Positions 36,374 to 46,368 are shown, counted from the stretch's first letter. The stretch is DNA of 64,000 bases from an uncultured Clostridia bacterium (GCA_948467395.1 CAOKDX010000001.1:62001-126000); one strand, 5' to 3'. Numbers and translations are program-made. Notes: generated from the sequence alone by a model not told the origin.

Positions 36374-36392
36374 GAAAGGAATCAGGATAAAT

Positions 36393-37847
36393 ATGCAGAT
36401 CAGCGAATGTTCAGGAGAAGGTATGGACCATCTTTATGAGGAGGGGCTTCATGAGGAGTGCGGGGTATTTGGTGTTTATGATCTGGATGGCGGAGATGTG
36501 GCGTCTACCATTTATTATGGGTTATTTGCCCTTCAGCACCGCGGACAGGAGAGCTGCGGCATAGCCGTGAGCGATACGGAGGGGCCGAAGGGCAGGGTCT
36601 TGTCTGCCCGGGGAATGGGCCTTGTAAACGAGGTCTTTGACTCGGAGAAGCTGGGGGGACTGAAGGGGAATATCGGAGTGGGGCATGTGCGCTATTCCAC
36701 GGCAGGCGCCAGCAATCATTATAATATACAGCCCCTGGTGCTGAATTATGTAAAGGGAACATTGATGCTGGCCCACAATGGAAATCTGGTAAACGCGCCA
36801 GAGCTCCGCAGGGAACTGGAGCACACGGGAGCGATTTTTCAGACAACCATTGATTCGGAGGTGATTGCTTATCATATCGCCAGAGAGCGTCTCAATACGG
36901 GAACCGTGGAGGATGCTGTGAAGAATGCCATGCGTAAGATAAAGGGGGCCTATTCCCTTGTGATCTCCAGTCCGAGAAAGCTCATCGGCGCCCGGGATCC
37001 CTTTGGGTTCCGGCCTTTGGTAATTGGCAGGCGCGACAACTGCTATGTGCTGGCAAGCGAGACATGTGCCCTGGATGCTGTGGGTGCTTCCTATGTCCGG
37101 GATGTGAAGCCCGGTGAGATCGTTATGCTGGACAGGGACGGCATTTCCTCCGACGAGAGCCTGTGCACGGTGAAACCGGCGAAGTGCATCTTTGAGTATA
37201 TTTATTTTGCCAGACCGGACAGCTATGTGGACGGCGTCAGCGTTTATAATTCACGGATCATGGCGGGAAAGATTCTGGCACAGATGCACCCGGCCAAGGC
37301 GGATATCGTGGTGGGCGTTCCGGATTCCGGCAATGCGGCAGCCATGGGATTTGCCCTGGAGGCGGATATACCCTATGGCGTGGCCTTTGTGAAGAACAGC
37401 TATGTGGGCAGGACTTTTATCAAGCCGAAGCAGTCGGCCAGGGAGTCCAGCGTGCATATCAAGTTAAATGTGTTAAAGGAGGTCGTCCGGGGAAAACGCG
37501 TGGTTATGGTAGATGATTCCATTGTCCGGGGGACTACCAGCGGGCGGATCGTTAAGATGCTGAAGGATGCGGGCGCGGTGGAGGTTCACGTCAGGATCAG
37601 CTCACCCCCGTTTCTGTACCCCTGTTATTTCGGCACAGATGTTCCGAACTGCGATCAGCTGATCGCCCACAACAATACGGTGGAACAGATCTGTGAACTG
37701 ATCGGAGCCGATTCTCTCGGATATCTGGACGGGGAGCGGCTGCCGGAGCTGATCGGGGGCGATACCGGATACTGTGACGCCTGTTTTTCCGGCAATTATC
37801 CGGTGGAACCGCCGAAGGAAGACATTCGTGGAGACTATGACAGGTGA
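36393..37847 (+). CDS. purF: Amidophosphoribosyltransferase
   Basis: The enzyme (484 residues) makes phosphoribosylamine from PRPP and glutamine, the first purine step. The Ntn glutaminase domain begins at Cys23 in HEECGVFGVY, after a short propeptide. GLFALQHRGQESCGIA follows. The C-terminal PRTase has the PRPP loop VVMVDDSIVRGTTSGRI near residue 370. Cysteines near the C-terminus (CDACFSGNYP) fit the Bacillus-type iron-sulfur form. AGGA lies five bases before the ATG at 36393. It overlaps the region before purB closely, so the pair is co-transcribed. Confidence 0.97.
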   Translation: MQISECSGEGMDHLYEEGLHEECGVFGVYDLDGGDVASTIYYGLFALQHRGQESCGIAVSDTEGPKGRVLSARGMGLVNEVFDSEKLGGLKGNIGVGHVRYSTAGASNHYNIQPLVLNYVKGTLMLAHNGNLVNAPELRRELEHTGAIFQTTIDSEVIAYHIARERLNTGTVEDAVKNAMRKIKGAYSLVISSPRKLIGARDPFGFRPLVIGRRDNCYVLASETCALDAVGASYVRDVKPGEIVMLDRDGISSDESLCTVKPAKCIFEYIYFARPDSYVDGVSVYNSRIMAGKILAQMHPAKADIVVGVPDSGNAAAMGFALEADIPYGVAFVKNSYVGRTFIKPKQSARESSVHIKLNVLKEVVRGKRVVMVDDSIVRGTTSGRIVKMLKDAGAVEVHVRISSPPFLYPCYFGTDVPNCDQLIAHNNTVEQICELIGADSLGYLDGERLPELIGGDTGYCDACFSGNYPVEPPKEDIRGDYDR

Positions 37848-37891
37848 TGACAGTCACTGTCCAGCATATAGAAGGAAAGGAACGTAAGAAT

Positions 37892-39346
37892 ATGAGTACA
37901 GACAGATATGTGAGCCCGTTGTCGGAGAGATATGCAAGCAAGGAGATGCAGTTTATCTTCTCACCGGATATGAAGTTCCGCACATGGAGGAAGCTTTGGA
38001 TCGCCCTGGCCGAGACGGAACAGGAACTGGGGTTAAAGGATGCCGAGGGAAATTCCCGCATTACTGATGAACAGATCGCTGAGCTAAAGGCATATCAGGA
38101 TGATATCAATTACGATGTGGCGAAAGCGCGGGAGAAAGAGGTCCGGCATGACGTAATGAGCCATGTCTATGCCTATGGCAGGCAGTGTCCAGGTGCGGCC
38201 GGCATTATCCATCTCGGCGCCACCTCCTGTTATGTGGGAGATAATACAGATGTGATCATTATGACGGAGGCACTGAAGCTTGTAAAGAAGAAGCTGGTGA
38301 ACGTAATACACGTTCTCTCGGGCTTTGCCATGAAATATAAAGATCTGCCCACACTGGCATTTACCCATTTTCAGCCGGCACAGCCAACCACAGTGGGCAA
38401 GCGCGCCACCCTCTGGATGCAGGAGCTGGTGATGGATCTGGAGGATCTGGATTATGTCCTCTCTAATATGAAGCTTCTGGGATCAAAGGGAACCACTGGT
38501 ACACAGGCGAGTTTCCTGGAGCTGTTTGACGGGGATGAGGAGGCGTGCCGGAAGGCGGATAAGCGCATTGCAGAAAAAATGGGATTTGCCTCCTGTTTTC
38601 CGGTTTCGGGACAGACCTACTCCCGCAAACTGGATACCCGGGTTTGCAATATCCTCGCCGGCATTGCGGCCAGTGCCCATAAGTTTTCCAATGACATCCG
38701 TCTCCTCCAGCATCTGAAGGAAGTGGAAGAGCCTTTTGAGAAGAGCCAGATTGGTTCATCTGCCATGGCCTATAAGAGAAATCCCATGCGCAGCGAGAGG
38801 ATCGCCTCCCTGGCCCGTTATGTTATGGTGGATGCCCTGAACCCTGCCATCACGTCGGCGACCCAGTGGTTTGAGCGGACGCTGGATGATTCGGCCAATA
38901 AGCGGCTCAGTGTGGCGGAGGGCTTTCTGGCGGTGGATGGAATCCTGGATCTGTATATGAATGTGGCGGACGGGCTTGTCGTGTATGATAAAGTAATTAC
39001 GAAGCGCCTTATGTCAGAGCTTCCCTTTATGGCCACTGAAAATATTATGATGGACGCCGTAAAGGCGGGTGGAAACCGGCAGGAGCTTCACGAGAAGATC
39101 CGTGAACTCTCGATGGAGGCGGGAAGAAATGTGAAGGTGGAAGGGCGGGAGAACAATCTTCTGGAACTGATCGCCGCCGATGAAGCATTCCCCATGACGC
39201 TGGAAGAGCTGCAGGAGACGATGGATCCTTCCAAATATGTTGGCCGGGCGCCGAGTCAGGTGAGTGAATTTATCGAAGAGGTGATACAGCCGGTTCTTGC
39301 AGAAAATAAGGAACTGCTTGGAATGACGGCGGAGATAACCTGCTGA
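37892..39346 (+). CDS. purB: Adenylosuccinate lyase
   Basis: The enzyme (484 residues) cleaves SAICAR and adenylosuccinate to release fumarate. It has DRYVSPLSERYASKEM at the N-terminus, THFQPAQPTTVGKRATLWMQ near residue 155, and the fumarase-superfamily signature GSSAMAYKRNPMRSERI near residue 287. The ATG at 37892 follows AAAGGAACG; a longer frame to 37844 overlaps purF and is not needed. The length fits the long-type PurB. Confidence 0.97.
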   Translation: MSTDRYVSPLSERYASKEMQFIFSPDMKFRTWRKLWIALAETEQELGLKDAEGNSRITDEQIAELKAYQDDINYDVAKAREKEVRHDVMSHVYAYGRQCPGAAGIIHLGATSCYVGDNTDVIIMTEALKLVKKKLVNVIHVLSGFAMKYKDLPTLAFTHFQPAQPTTVGKRATLWMQELVMDLEDLDYVLSNMKLLGSKGTTGTQASFLELFDGDEEACRKADKRIAEKMGFASCFPVSGQTYSRKLDTRVCNILAGIAASAHKFSNDIRLLQHLKEVEEPFEKSQIGSSAMAYKRNPMRSERIASLARYVMVDALNPAITSATQWFERTLDDSANKRLSVAEGFLAVDGILDLYMNVADGLVVYDKVITKRLMSELPFMATENIMMDAVKAGGNRQELHEKIRELSMEAGRNVKVEGRENNLLELIAADEAFPMTLEELQETMDPSKYVGRAPSQVSEFIEEVIQPVLAENKELLGMTAEITC

Positions 39347-39372
39347 TTAGAAGAAAGGCGATAAGACAATTT

Positions 39373-40239
39373 ATGTGGATGGCAGACAAATGGAAAGATT
39401 ATGAGGTGCTGGACACCTCGTCAGGTGAGAAACTGGAGCGGTGGGGGGACTATATTCTGGTGCGCCCCGATCCTCAGGTGATCTGGAATACTCGGCGCAC
39501 GGCGCCGGAGTGGAAGAGAAAGAACGGACACTATCACCGGAGCAGCAAAGGCGGCGGCCAGTGGGAATTTTTTGATCTGCCGGAGCAGTGGGAAATCTCC
39601 TATGGTGAACTGACTTTTCATCTAAAGCCATTTAGCTTTAAGCACACGGGACTGTTTCCCGAACAGGCGGTGAATTGGGACTGGGCGGGGGAACGGATAC
39701 GGAGCGCAGGGCGTCCGGTCAGAGTCCTGAATTTATTCGCCTATACCGGCGGCGCCACAGTGGCCTGTGCGAAGGCTGGTGCGGCAGTGACCCATGTGGA
39801 TGCGTCAAAGGGAATGGTATCCTGGGCGAAAGAAAATGCAGCGGCTTCTGGGCTTGCCGACGCGCCTATCCGGTATCTCGTAGATGACTGTGTGAAATTT
39901 GTAGAGCGCGAGATCCGCCGGGGAAATAAATATGACGGGATTATTATGGATCCGCCCTCCTATGGGCGGGGACCGAAGGGCGAGATATGGAAGATTGAGG
40001 AAAAGGTGTATCCGCTCATTCAGCTCTGTACCAGTCTTATGTCGGAGGATCCGTTGTTTTTCCTGATCAATTCCTATACAACGGGACTACAGCCAGCCGT
40101 TCTCTCCTATATGATGAATCTGGAGCTTACGGGGCGGTATGGCGGCGTTGTGGAGTCTGACGAGATCGGCCTTCCTGTGCGGGGCGGAAGACTGACACTG
40201 CCCTGTGGCGCCAGCGGGCGCTGGCAGATGGGAGGGTGA
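39373..40239 (+). CDS. RlmI-like class I SAM-dependent methyltransferase
   Basis: The 288-residue protein has the SAM-binding motif RVLNLFAYTGGATVACAKAG near residue 118, the acidic loop THVDASKGMVSWAKEN, and motif IV IIMDPPSYGRGPKGEIW near residue 195. It resembles the RlmI/RlmK rRNA cytosine or guanine methyltransferases and related proteins (Methyltrans_SAM). It lacks an N-terminal PUA domain. The substrate is unknown. The acylphosphatase gene follows after 6 bases. Confidence 0.85.
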   Translation: MWMADKWKDYEVLDTSSGEKLERWGDYILVRPDPQVIWNTRRTAPEWKRKNGHYHRSSKGGGQWEFFDLPEQWEISYGELTFHLKPFSFKHTGLFPEQAVNWDWAGERIRSAGRPVRVLNLFAYTGGATVACAKAGAAVTHVDASKGMVSWAKENAAASGLADAPIRYLVDDCVKFVEREIRRGNKYDGIIMDPPSYGRGPKGEIWKIEEKVYPLIQLCTSLMSEDPLFFLINSYTTGLQPAVLSYMMNLELTGRYGGVVESDEIGLPVRGGRLTLPCGASGRWQMGG

Positions 40240-40245
40240 TGGCAG

Positions 40246-40509
40246 ATGCGGAGATATTACCGGTTCTATGGCAGAGTACAGGGTGTAGGATTCCGATACA
40301 GGGCGCAGCAGGCAGCCAGAAGCCTTGGCGTCACCGGATGGGTGACGAATCTGTATGACGGCTCAGTGGAGATGGAGGCCCAGGGAAAAGAGGAAGAACT
40401 GGACCGTCTGCTGGCAATGATCCGGCAGGGCCGCTATGTGGACGTGGCAGATCTGACGGTGAAGGAGATAGAAGAAAGAGAAGGGGATCTTTCTTTTGTG
40501 ATTATTTAA
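40246..40509 (+). CDS. acyP: Acylphosphatase
   Basis: The 87-residue enzyme hydrolyses acyl phosphates. It has the catalytic pattern YYRFYGRVQGVGFRYRAQQA with the active-site Arg near residue 17 and GWVTNLYDGSVEMEAQG with the active-site Asn near residue 35. Length is typical. It lies six bases after the methyltransferase. Confidence 0.95.
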   Translation: MRRYYRFYGRVQGVGFRYRAQQAARSLGVTGWVTNLYDGSVEMEAQGKEEELDRLLAMIRQGRYVDVADLTVKEIEEREGDLSFVII

Positions 40510-40603
40510 TAAACAATTGTTTTTAGGAATATTAAGGAATAAAGGGGATGTAAAAAAAGAGGGAGAACATTCCTTTAGAATTATATATAAAAAAGGGGTA
40601 TCT

Positions 40604-41002
40604 ATGGATTGTTCAAAAATAAAGAAGGTTCTATGTTTCACTTCCCTGTTGATCCTTTTAGCGGCATTGTGCTTGTTCCGAACACCGAGAACTATGGGAG
40701 AGGTTATGGGTAAATTTGTGATGTCAGATAAAGTTGTCATTACAGATGGCAATACAGGCCAGAAGATTACACTTAATGAAGAAGAAAGAGCAGCGTTATT
40801 ATGGATATTAAAAGGAACAAAGATTTGCGGGAGAAAAAGATATGAGCCGAGCTGTGGATATAATAAGTCTATCGGTTTTTTTTGTGGGAACGATCATTTA
40901 GCATTAACGCCAAGAGGATATAATGAGATTGAGGTGACAGATGCCGGGTATATTTTGGATGATAAAAACAATCAGAGGATCAGGGAATTTATTGGAATGT
41001 GA
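40604..41002 (+). CDS. Hypothetical membrane-anchored protein
   Basis: I do not recognise this 132-residue protein. The ATG at 40604 has AAAAGGGG upstream; an earlier in-frame ATG at 40517 has weaker support. It has one N-terminal hydrophobic segment (VLCFTSLLILLAALCLF), then a soluble part with VVITDGNTGQKITLNEEERA and four cysteines (ICGRKRYEPSCGYN, GFFCGNDH). It is more AT-rich than its neighbours. It could be a secreted or anchored small protein. The ribosomal leader follows. Confidence 0.55.
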   Translation: MDCSKIKKVLCFTSLLILLAALCLFRTPRTMGEVMGKFVMSDKVVITDGNTGQKITLNEEERAALLWILKGTKICGRKRYEPSCGYNKSIGFFCGNDHLALTPRGYNEIEVTDAGYILDDKNNQRIREFIGM

Positions 41003-41050
41003 GCTGCATTCCATTTTTTTATCCGGCCGATGCTTTTTTAAAAATTTTTC

Positions 41051-41079
41051 TTGCATTATTTCCCTTTTTATGGTATAGT
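41051..41079 (+). promoter_or_regulatory. Sigma-A promoter of the S10 ribosomal operon
   Basis: TTGCAT (41051-41056) and TATAGT (41074-41079) are 17 bases apart. The transcript would carry a leader of about 295 bases before rpsJ. Confidence 0.75.
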
Positions 41080-41084
41080 GAACC

Positions 41085-41382
41085 TTGCTGTGACATGATA
41101 GCGATGAAATGGGAGGTTGCCACCGTTCGGTGGGTTTTTCCATGGAGCGAATGTCAAGAGGCTGGAGATCAGCGGCAATATGCATTGTTTCCAGCCGGTA
41201 AACCTGACGGCAAGTCACTGTACAGAAACATATTTTCTGCCACTGAGCAGATAAACGTGTGAGTCACACCTCAGTCAGTGAGGTATTTATTAATGAACCG
41301 ATACGACACACACGGATGAGTGTACAGTCACCACTTGTCGTACTATCCAATTAAAAAGTACGAAAAGGAGGCGGCTATTTTT
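41085..41382 (+). promoter_or_regulatory. Structured S10-operon leader with attenuator-like hairpin
   Basis: This gap (41003-41382) has no gene. CCACC-GTTC-GGTGG followed by TTTTT (41120-41139) is an early terminator-like hairpin. Further downstream are GGCTGGA/TCCAGCC (41160-41166, 41190-41196), ACCTCA/TGAGGT (about 41266-41283) and TACGACA/TGTCGTA (41302-41308, 41336-41342). Ribosomal leaders of this sort are commonly controlled by a ribosomal protein such as L4; which protein acts here is not shown. Confidence 0.55.
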
Positions 41383-41703
41383 ATGGCAAGTCAAAAATCT
41401 CAGAAAATGAGAATCATTCTGAAGGCGTACGATCATCAGCTGATCGATTTTGCGGCTTCGAAACTGATCGAAACAGTTAAAAAAACGGGAGCAAAGGTGA
41501 GCGGACCTGTACCGCTGCCCACAAAGAAGGAGATCATCACGATCCTTCGTGCCGTACACAAGTACAAAGATTCCCGTGAGCAGTTCGAGCAGAGGACGCA
41601 CAAGAGACTGATCGACGTGCTGACGCCATCGCAGAAGACAGTAGATGCACTTTCCCGTCTGGAACTGCCTGCTGGCGTTGCGATTGATATCAAGATGAAA
41701 TAA
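41383..41703 (+). CDS. rpsJ: 30S ribosomal protein S10
   Basis: The 106-residue protein has the S10 body [19 protein letters not shown] and [21 protein letters not shown]10 sits in the 30S head and also serves as NusE in antitermination. The ATG at 41383 has GGAGG 11 bases upstream, a rather long spacing. An internal ATG (41407) has no ribosome binding site. It opens the operon. Confidence 0.97.
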   Translation: MASQKSQKMRIILKAYDHQLIDFAASKLIETVKKTGAKVSGPVPLPTKKEIITILRAVHKYKDSREQFEQRTHKRLIDVLTPSQKTVDALSRLELPAGVAIDIKMK

Positions 41704-41885
41704 TCTTATATTATTGTCATCGGATGGAATGGTTATGATGCGGGTCTCCGGTTCAGGACATGGCAGTAACCATCTAGTATGATTGTTTCCTGGCAATGAC
41801 AGAGACAATCCGCTGTAGAAATTTTAGGAGGAAAATCCTCTGTGTGCAGAGGAGTGTGTTTTCTTCCAAATAGGAGGATTAGAAA
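41704..41885 (+). promoter_or_regulatory. rpsJ-rplC gap with alternative hairpins
   Basis: The 182-base gap holds TCCTCTG-TGTG-CAGAGGA (41836-41853), a perfect hairpin, and upstream GAGGA (41828-41832) that can pair with the same TCCTC. Two exclusive structures can therefore form just before the rplC ribosome binding site. ATGGTTA/TAACCAT around 41730-41775 adds a longer arm. Confidence 0.4.
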
Positions 41886-42515
41886 ATGAAGAAAGCTATC
41901 GTAGCTACAAAGGTTGGAATGACTCAGATTTTCAACGAAGACGGTGTGTTGACACCTGTTACCGTGCTGCAGGCTGGTCCGGTTTATGTATCCCAGATCA
42001 AGACCGTAGAGAATGACGGATACGAGGCAGTTCAGGTAGCATACGGCGATGTTCGCGAGAAGCTGTTGAACAAGCCGCAGAAAGGACACTTGGCAAAAGC
42101 GGGAGTGGACTATAAGAGATTCCTTACGGAATTCAAGTTCGAGAATGCAGCCGAGTACGAATTGGGACAGGAAATAAAAGCAGATATCTTTGAGGCTGGT
42201 GACAAGATCGACGTGACTGCAAAGACCAAAGGTAAAGGTTTCCAGGGCGCTATCAAACGTCATGGACAGTCCCGCGGACCGATGGGCCACGGCTCCAAAT
42301 TTCATAGACATGCAGGCTCCAATGGTAGTGCATCGGATCCTAGCAAAGTATTTAAGGGCAAGAAAATGCCTGGTCAGATGGGCGCAGTACAGGTTACGAT
42401 CCAGAATCTTGAGATCGTGCGCGTGGATGCAGAGAGCAATCTGCTGTTAGTAAAGGGCGCAGTACCGGGACCGAAAAAATCAACAGTAATCATTAAAGAA
42501 TCCGTTAAGGCATAA
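41886..42515 (+). CDS. rplC: 50S ribosomal protein L3
   Basis: The 209-residue protein has the family start [20 protein letters not shown] and the core loop [20 protein letters not shown] with [10 protein letters not shown], which reaches towards the peptidyl transferase centre. AGGAGG precedes the ATG. It is followed by rplD, as usual. Confidence 0.98.
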   Translation: MKKAIVATKVGMTQIFNEDGVLTPVTVLQAGPVYVSQIKTVENDGYEAVQVAYGDVREKLLNKPQKGHLAKAGVDYKRFLTEFKFENAAEYELGQEIKADIFEAGDKIDVTAKTKGKGFQGAIKRHGQSRGPMGHGSKFHRHAGSNGSASDPSKVFKGKKMPGQMGAVQVTIQNLEIVRVDAESNLLLVKGAVPGPKKSTVIIKESVKA

Positions 42516-42540
42516 CTTTTCGGAAAGGAGGAAGACACAG

Positions 42541-43161
42541 ATGGCAAGCGTATCTGTTTATAATATGGAAGGCAAAGAAGTGGAAAAGATCGACCTGAAT
42601 GATTCCGTCTTTGCTGCTCCGGTAAATGAGCATTTGGTTCATATGGCGGTTGTTCTGCAGCTGGCCAACAAACGTCAGGGTACACAGAAAGCCAAGACGC
42701 GTTCTGAGGTTCGCGGCGGCGGCAGAAAGCCCTGGAGACAGAAGGGAACAGGACATGCGAGACAGGGTTCCATCCGCGCTCCCCAGTGGACTGGCGGCGG
42801 CGTTGTATTTGCGCCGGTTCCGAGAGATTATTCATTTAAGATGAATAAGAAAGAGAAGGCAGCGGCGATTAAGTCTGCCTTATCTTCCAAAGTAAGCGAG
42901 GATAAACTGATCGTTGTGGATTCTCTGGATCTTGAGGCTCCCAAGACAAAGAGAATGAAAGAAGTTCTGGCAAATCTGAAAGCAGACAAGGCACTGGTAG
43001 TTGTTGACGGTGATGCTGCCAACACCATTCTTTCTGTAAGGAATCTTCCTACGGCAAGAGGTATTTACAGCAATTCCATCAATGTATACGATATTCTGAA
43101 ATACGATGCCGTAGTTATTACCAAGAGCGCTGTAAAAGCAATCGAGGAGGTGTACGCATAA
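42541..43161 (+). CDS. rplD: 50S ribosomal protein L4
   Basis: The 206-residue protein has the long extended loop KAKTRSEVRGGGRKPWRQKG and GRARQGS-like TGHARQGSIRAPQW that lines the exit tunnel. L4 is the feedback regulator of S10 operons in several bacteria. Its stop codon overlaps the rplW start by one base. Confidence 0.98.
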   Translation: MASVSVYNMEGKEVEKIDLNDSVFAAPVNEHLVHMAVVLQLANKRQGTQKAKTRSEVRGGGRKPWRQKGTGHARQGSIRAPQWTGGGVVFAPVPRDYSFKMNKKEKAAAIKSALSSKVSEDKLIVVDSLDLEAPKTKRMKEVLANLKADKALVVVDGDAANTILSVRNLPTARGIYSNSINVYDILKYDAVVITKSAVKAIEEVYA

Positions 43162-43460
43162 TGGCAGATCTGAAATATTATGACATTATTGACAAACCGG
43201 TGATCACGGAGAAGTCAATGTCGGGAATGGAATACAAGAAATACACATTTTATGTGCACACAGAGGCTACGAAAACTCAGATTAAGGAAGCAGTAGAGAA
43301 GATGTTTCCGGGAACGAAGGTAGCAAAGGTCAACACCATGAACCTCGGCGGAAAGAAACGCAGAAGGGGAATGGTGACGGGAATGACAGCCAAGAGAAAG
43401 AAAGCCATCGTTCAGCTGACTGAGGACAGCGCGGATATTGAAATATTTGAAGGACTTTAA
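43161..43460 (+). CDS. rplW: 50S ribosomal protein L23
   Basis: The 99-residue protein has DIIDKPVITEKSMSGMEYKK at its N-terminus and KVNTMNLGGKKRRRG in the loop near the tunnel exit, where signal recognition particle and trigger factor dock. The start shares its A with the rplD stop. Confidence 0.97.
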   Translation: MADLKYYDIIDKPVITEKSMSGMEYKKYTFYVHTEATKTQIKEAVEKMFPGTKVAKVNTMNLGGKKRRRGMVTGMTAKRKKAIVQLTEDSADIEIFEGL

Positions 43461-43548
43461 TGCGCGGCTGAGAAACGCACGCATTTAAGAAACATTAAGC
43501 GTTTTTCACTATGCAAAGACAGTATGAATTTTGAAAGGAGTGTAACTC

Positions 43549-44394
43549 ATGGGAATTAAAACCTATAACCCATATACACCTTCTAGAAGAAATATGACCG
43601 GTTATGATTTCAAAGAGATCACAACGGATAAACCTGAGAAATCCCTTACCACTTCCTTGAAGAAGCATGCGGGACGCAATGCCCAGGGCAAGATCACGGT
43701 GAGACACCGTGGCGGCGGTTCTAGAAGAAAATATAGAATAATTGATTTTAAGAGAAATAAAGATGGTATTCCGGCAACCGTTAAGACAATTGAGTACGAT
43801 CCGAACAGGACGGCGAATATCGCGCTGGTATGCTATGCCGACGGCGAGAAGAGATATATCCTCGCTCCGGTTGGACTGAAAGTCGGCCAGACCATTATGA
43901 ACGGTGAGAATGCAGAGATCAAGGTTGGCAACTGCATGGAATTGAAAGATATGCCGGTTGGTACTCAGATCCATAATATCGAGATGCATCCGGGGCACGG
44001 CGGACAGCTGGTCCGCGCGGCTGGCGTAAGCGCACAGCTGATGGCGAAGGAAGGCAAATATGCCATCCTGCGTATGCCCTCTGGCGAGATGAGGATGGTT
44101 CCGGTTGTATGCCGCGCTTCCATCGGACAGGTTGGCAATACCGAGCACAACCTTGTGAATATCGGTAAAGCAGGACGTAAACGCCATATGGGTATCCGCC
44201 CCACCGTCCGCGGTTCTGTAATGAACCCCAATGACCATCCGCACGGTGGTGGTGAGGGTAAGGCTCCTGTTGGACGTTCCGGTCCATGTACTCCTTGGGG
44301 CAAGCCTGCACTGGGCTATAAGACGAGAAAGAAGAATAAGCAGTCGAATAAGATGATCATCCGTCGCAGGGATGGCAAAGCGCTGGCTAAGTAA
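43549..44394 (+). CDS. rplB: 50S ribosomal protein L2
   Basis: The 281-residue protein has [40 protein letters not shown] and the conserved C-terminal [20 protein letters not shown], whose His is important for subunit joining and peptide transfer. GAAAGGAG precedes the ATG. The 88-base gap before it has no gene. Confidence 0.98.
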   Translation: MGIKTYNPYTPSRRNMTGYDFKEITTDKPEKSLTTSLKKHAGRNAQGKITVRHRGGGSRRKYRIIDFKRNKDGIPATVKTIEYDPNRTANIALVCYADGEKRYILAPVGLKVGQTIMNGENAEIKVGNCMELKDMPVGTQIHNIEMHPGHGGQLVRAAGVSAQLMAKEGKYAILRMPSGEMRMVPVVCRASIGQVGNTEHNLVNIGKAGRKRHMGIRPTVRGSVMNPNDHPHGGGEGKAPVGRSGPCTPWGKPALGYKTRKKNKQSNKMIIRRRDGKALAK

Positions 44395-44430
44395 TTAGGC
44401 CGGACGCAGACAATAAGGAGGTAAAAGCTA

Positions 44431-44703
44431 GTGTCACGTTCATTAAAAAAGGGACCATTTGCGGACGCTCATCTTCTGAAGAAGATTGATGCGATGAATG
44501 AGTCCGGAGATAAATCAGTAATTAAAACCTGGTCACGCCGTTCTACTATCTTTCCGAGCTTTGTAGGACATACAATTGCTGTTCACGATGGAAGAAAGCA
44601 TGTGCCGGTATATGTGACAGAGGATATGGTAGGCCATAAGCTGGGTGAGTTTGTAATGACGAGAACTTATAAAGGTCATGGCAAGGACGAAAAAAGAGGT
44701 TAA
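44431..44703 (+). CDS. rpsS: 30S ribosomal protein S19
   Basis: The 90-residue protein starts at GTG (AAGGAGG upstream): [18 protein letters not shown]. It has [20 protein letters not shown] and [16 protein letters not shown]19 lies in the 30S head by the A-site tRNA. A hairpin-rich gap follows. Confidence 0.97.
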   Translation: MSRSLKKGPFADAHLLKKIDAMNESGDKSVIKTWSRRSTIFPSFVGHTIAVHDGRKHVPVYVTEDMVGHKLGEFVMTRTYKGHGKDEKRG

Positions 44704-44704
44704 A

Positions 44705-44806
44705 AAGCGTCGTGAGAAACCGACGCTTCCAAGAACAGCTTTGCTGTTCTTGCTCCGCATTGTCTCGAGCAAGCTCGAGCCATTGGAAGTTTGCAAAGCA
44801 AACTTC
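44705..44806. repeat. Hairpin island 1 (rpsS-rplV gap): four consecutive perfect hairpins
   Basis: In 102 bases there are AAGCGTCG/CGACGCTT (44705-44728); CAAGAACAGC-TTT-GCTGTTCTTG (44730-44752); CTCGAGC-AA-GCTCGAG (44764-44779); and GAAGTTTGC-AAA-GCAAACTTC (44786-44806). Three of the four end in GC closing a two- or three-base AT loop. Different sequences share one shape. Confidence 0.8.
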
Positions 44807-44848
44807 GGAAAATTTTGTTTCAAATGTATGAAAGGAGGTTTCTGAGAA

Positions 44849-45235
44849 GTGGCTAAAGGACATAGATCACAGATCAAGAAAGAAAGAAACCAGAACAAAG
44901 ATACAAGACCATCTGCTAAGTTGTCACATGCCAGAATTTCTGCCCAGAAGGCAGGGTTCGTACTGGATGCGATCCGCGGCAAGGATGTACAGACAGCACT
45001 TGGTATTTTGGAATATAATCCAAGATATGCGTCTTCAGTAATCAAGAAACTGCTGAATTCCGCAGTGGCTAATGCTGAGAATAACAACGGCATGAACCCG
45101 GAAAATCTTTATATTGATGAGTGTTTTGCAAACAAAGCGACCACAATGAAGAGAATCAGACCAAGAGCGCGTGGTATGGCTTACCGCATCGAGAAGAGAA
45201 CATGTCATATTACCATAATCTTGAATGAAAGATAA
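44849..45235 (+). CDS. rplV: 50S ribosomal protein L22
   Basis: The 128-residue protein (GTG start, AAAGGAGG upstream) has KLSHARISAQKAGFVLDAIR and the tunnel-lining beta hairpin KRIRPRARGMAYRIEKRTCH. It is the site of macrolide-resistance changes in other bacteria. Confidence 0.97.
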   Translation: MAKGHRSQIKKERNQNKDTRPSAKLSHARISAQKAGFVLDAIRGKDVQTALGILEYNPRYASSVIKKLLNSAVANAENNNGMNPENLYIDECFANKATTMKRIRPRARGMAYRIEKRTCHITIILNER

Positions 45236-45250
45236 TGAAAGGAGATTAAG

Positions 45251-45931
45251 ATGGGACAAAAAGTAAATCCACACGGCCTGAGAGTCGGCGTTATCAAAGA
45301 CTGGGAATCCAGATGGTATGCAGATCCTGAGGAATTCTCCGACAACTTAGTTGAAGATTATAAAATCCGTGAATTCTTAAAGAAGGAATTATATCACGCA
45401 GGGATCTCCAAGATTGAGATTGAGAGAACTGCAGATCGTGTAAAGGTACTGGTATATACTGCTAAACCCGGCGTAGTGATCGGTAAGGGCGGTTCCGAGA
45501 TTGAGAAGCTGAAAGGAAAGCTCGCTTCTTATTCGGCAAAGAAGGTACTGGTGGACATCAAAGAGGTGAAGAGGCCGGACAGCGATGCCCAGCTGGTGGC
45601 AGAAAATATTGCACAGCAGCTTGAAAACCGTATTTCTTTCCGCCGCGCCATGAAATCCTGTATGGGACGCGCCATGAAAGCGGGGGCAAAGGGGATCAAG
45701 ACTGCCTGCTCCGGACGGCTTGGCGGAGCAGATATGGCACGTACGGAATTTTACAGCGAAGGAAACATTCCGCTGCAGACACTGCGTGCAGACATTGACT
45801 ATGGTTTTGCAGAAGCAAATACAACGTATGGTAAGATTGGTGTGAAGGCATGGATCTACCATGGTGAAGTACTTCCAACCAAAGGCGGAAAAAACGCCAA
45901 GGCTACTTCAAAGGAAGGGAGCGATAAATAA
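45251..45931 (+). CDS. rpsC: 30S ribosomal protein S3
   Basis: The 226-residue protein has [20 protein letters not shown], a KH domain ([20 protein letters not shown]) and [21 protein letters not shown]3 helps form the mRNA entry channel. AAAGGAG precedes the ATG. Its stop overlaps rplP by one base. Confidence 0.98.
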   Translation: MGQKVNPHGLRVGVIKDWESRWYADPEEFSDNLVEDYKIREFLKKELYHAGISKIEIERTADRVKVLVYTAKPGVVIGKGGSEIEKLKGKLASYSAKKVLVDIKEVKRPDSDAQLVAENIAQQLENRISFRRAMKSCMGRAMKAGAKGIKTACSGRLGGADMARTEFYSEGNIPLQTLRADIDYGFAEANTTYGKIGVKAWIYHGEVLPTKGGKNAKATSKEGSDK

Positions 45932-46368
45932 TGTTAATGCCTAAGAGAGTAAAACGTCGTAAACAGTTTCGCGGCTCCATGAGAGGAAAAGCGTTACGAG
46001 GAAATAAGATCAGTTATGGAGAATTTGGTCTTGTGGCTGCCGAGCCGGCATGGATCCGTTCCAATCAGATCGAGGCAGCGCGTATTGCCATGACACGTCA
46101 TACGAAGCGTGGCGGTAAGGTGTGGATCAAGATTTTCCCTGATAAGCCGGTTACGAAGACACCAGCCGAAACCCGAATGGGTAAAGGTAAAGGTGCCCTG
46201 GAGTACTGGGTTGCCGTTGTTAAGCCCGGCCGCGTTATGTTTGAGATTGCCGGCGTGCCGGAAGAGACAGCCAGAGAAGCGCTGAGACTGGCTATGCACA
46301 AGCTGCCGATCAAATGTAAGATTGTTTCCCGTGCGGACTTAGAAGGAGGTGCAGGCAGTGAAGAGTAA
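45931..46368 (+). CDS. rplP: 50S ribosomal protein L16
   Basis: The 145-residue protein begins [20 protein letters not shown] and has [21 protein letters not shown]16 helps shape the A-site. Both the start and the end overlap neighbouring genes (rpsC by 1 base, rpmC by 11 bases). Confidence 0.98.
   Translation: MLMPKRVKRRKQFRGSMRGKALRGNKISYGEFGLVAAEPAWIRSNQIEAARIAMTRHTKRGGKVWIKIFPDKPVTKTPAETRMGKGKGALEYWVAVVKPGRVMFEIAGVPEETAREALRLAMHKLPIKCKIVSRADLEGGAGSEE

Noticed and set aside
41085-41382. Metabolite riboswitch before rpsJ
   Set aside because: No match to a known aptamer core by eye; position and form fit a ribosomal-protein leader better.
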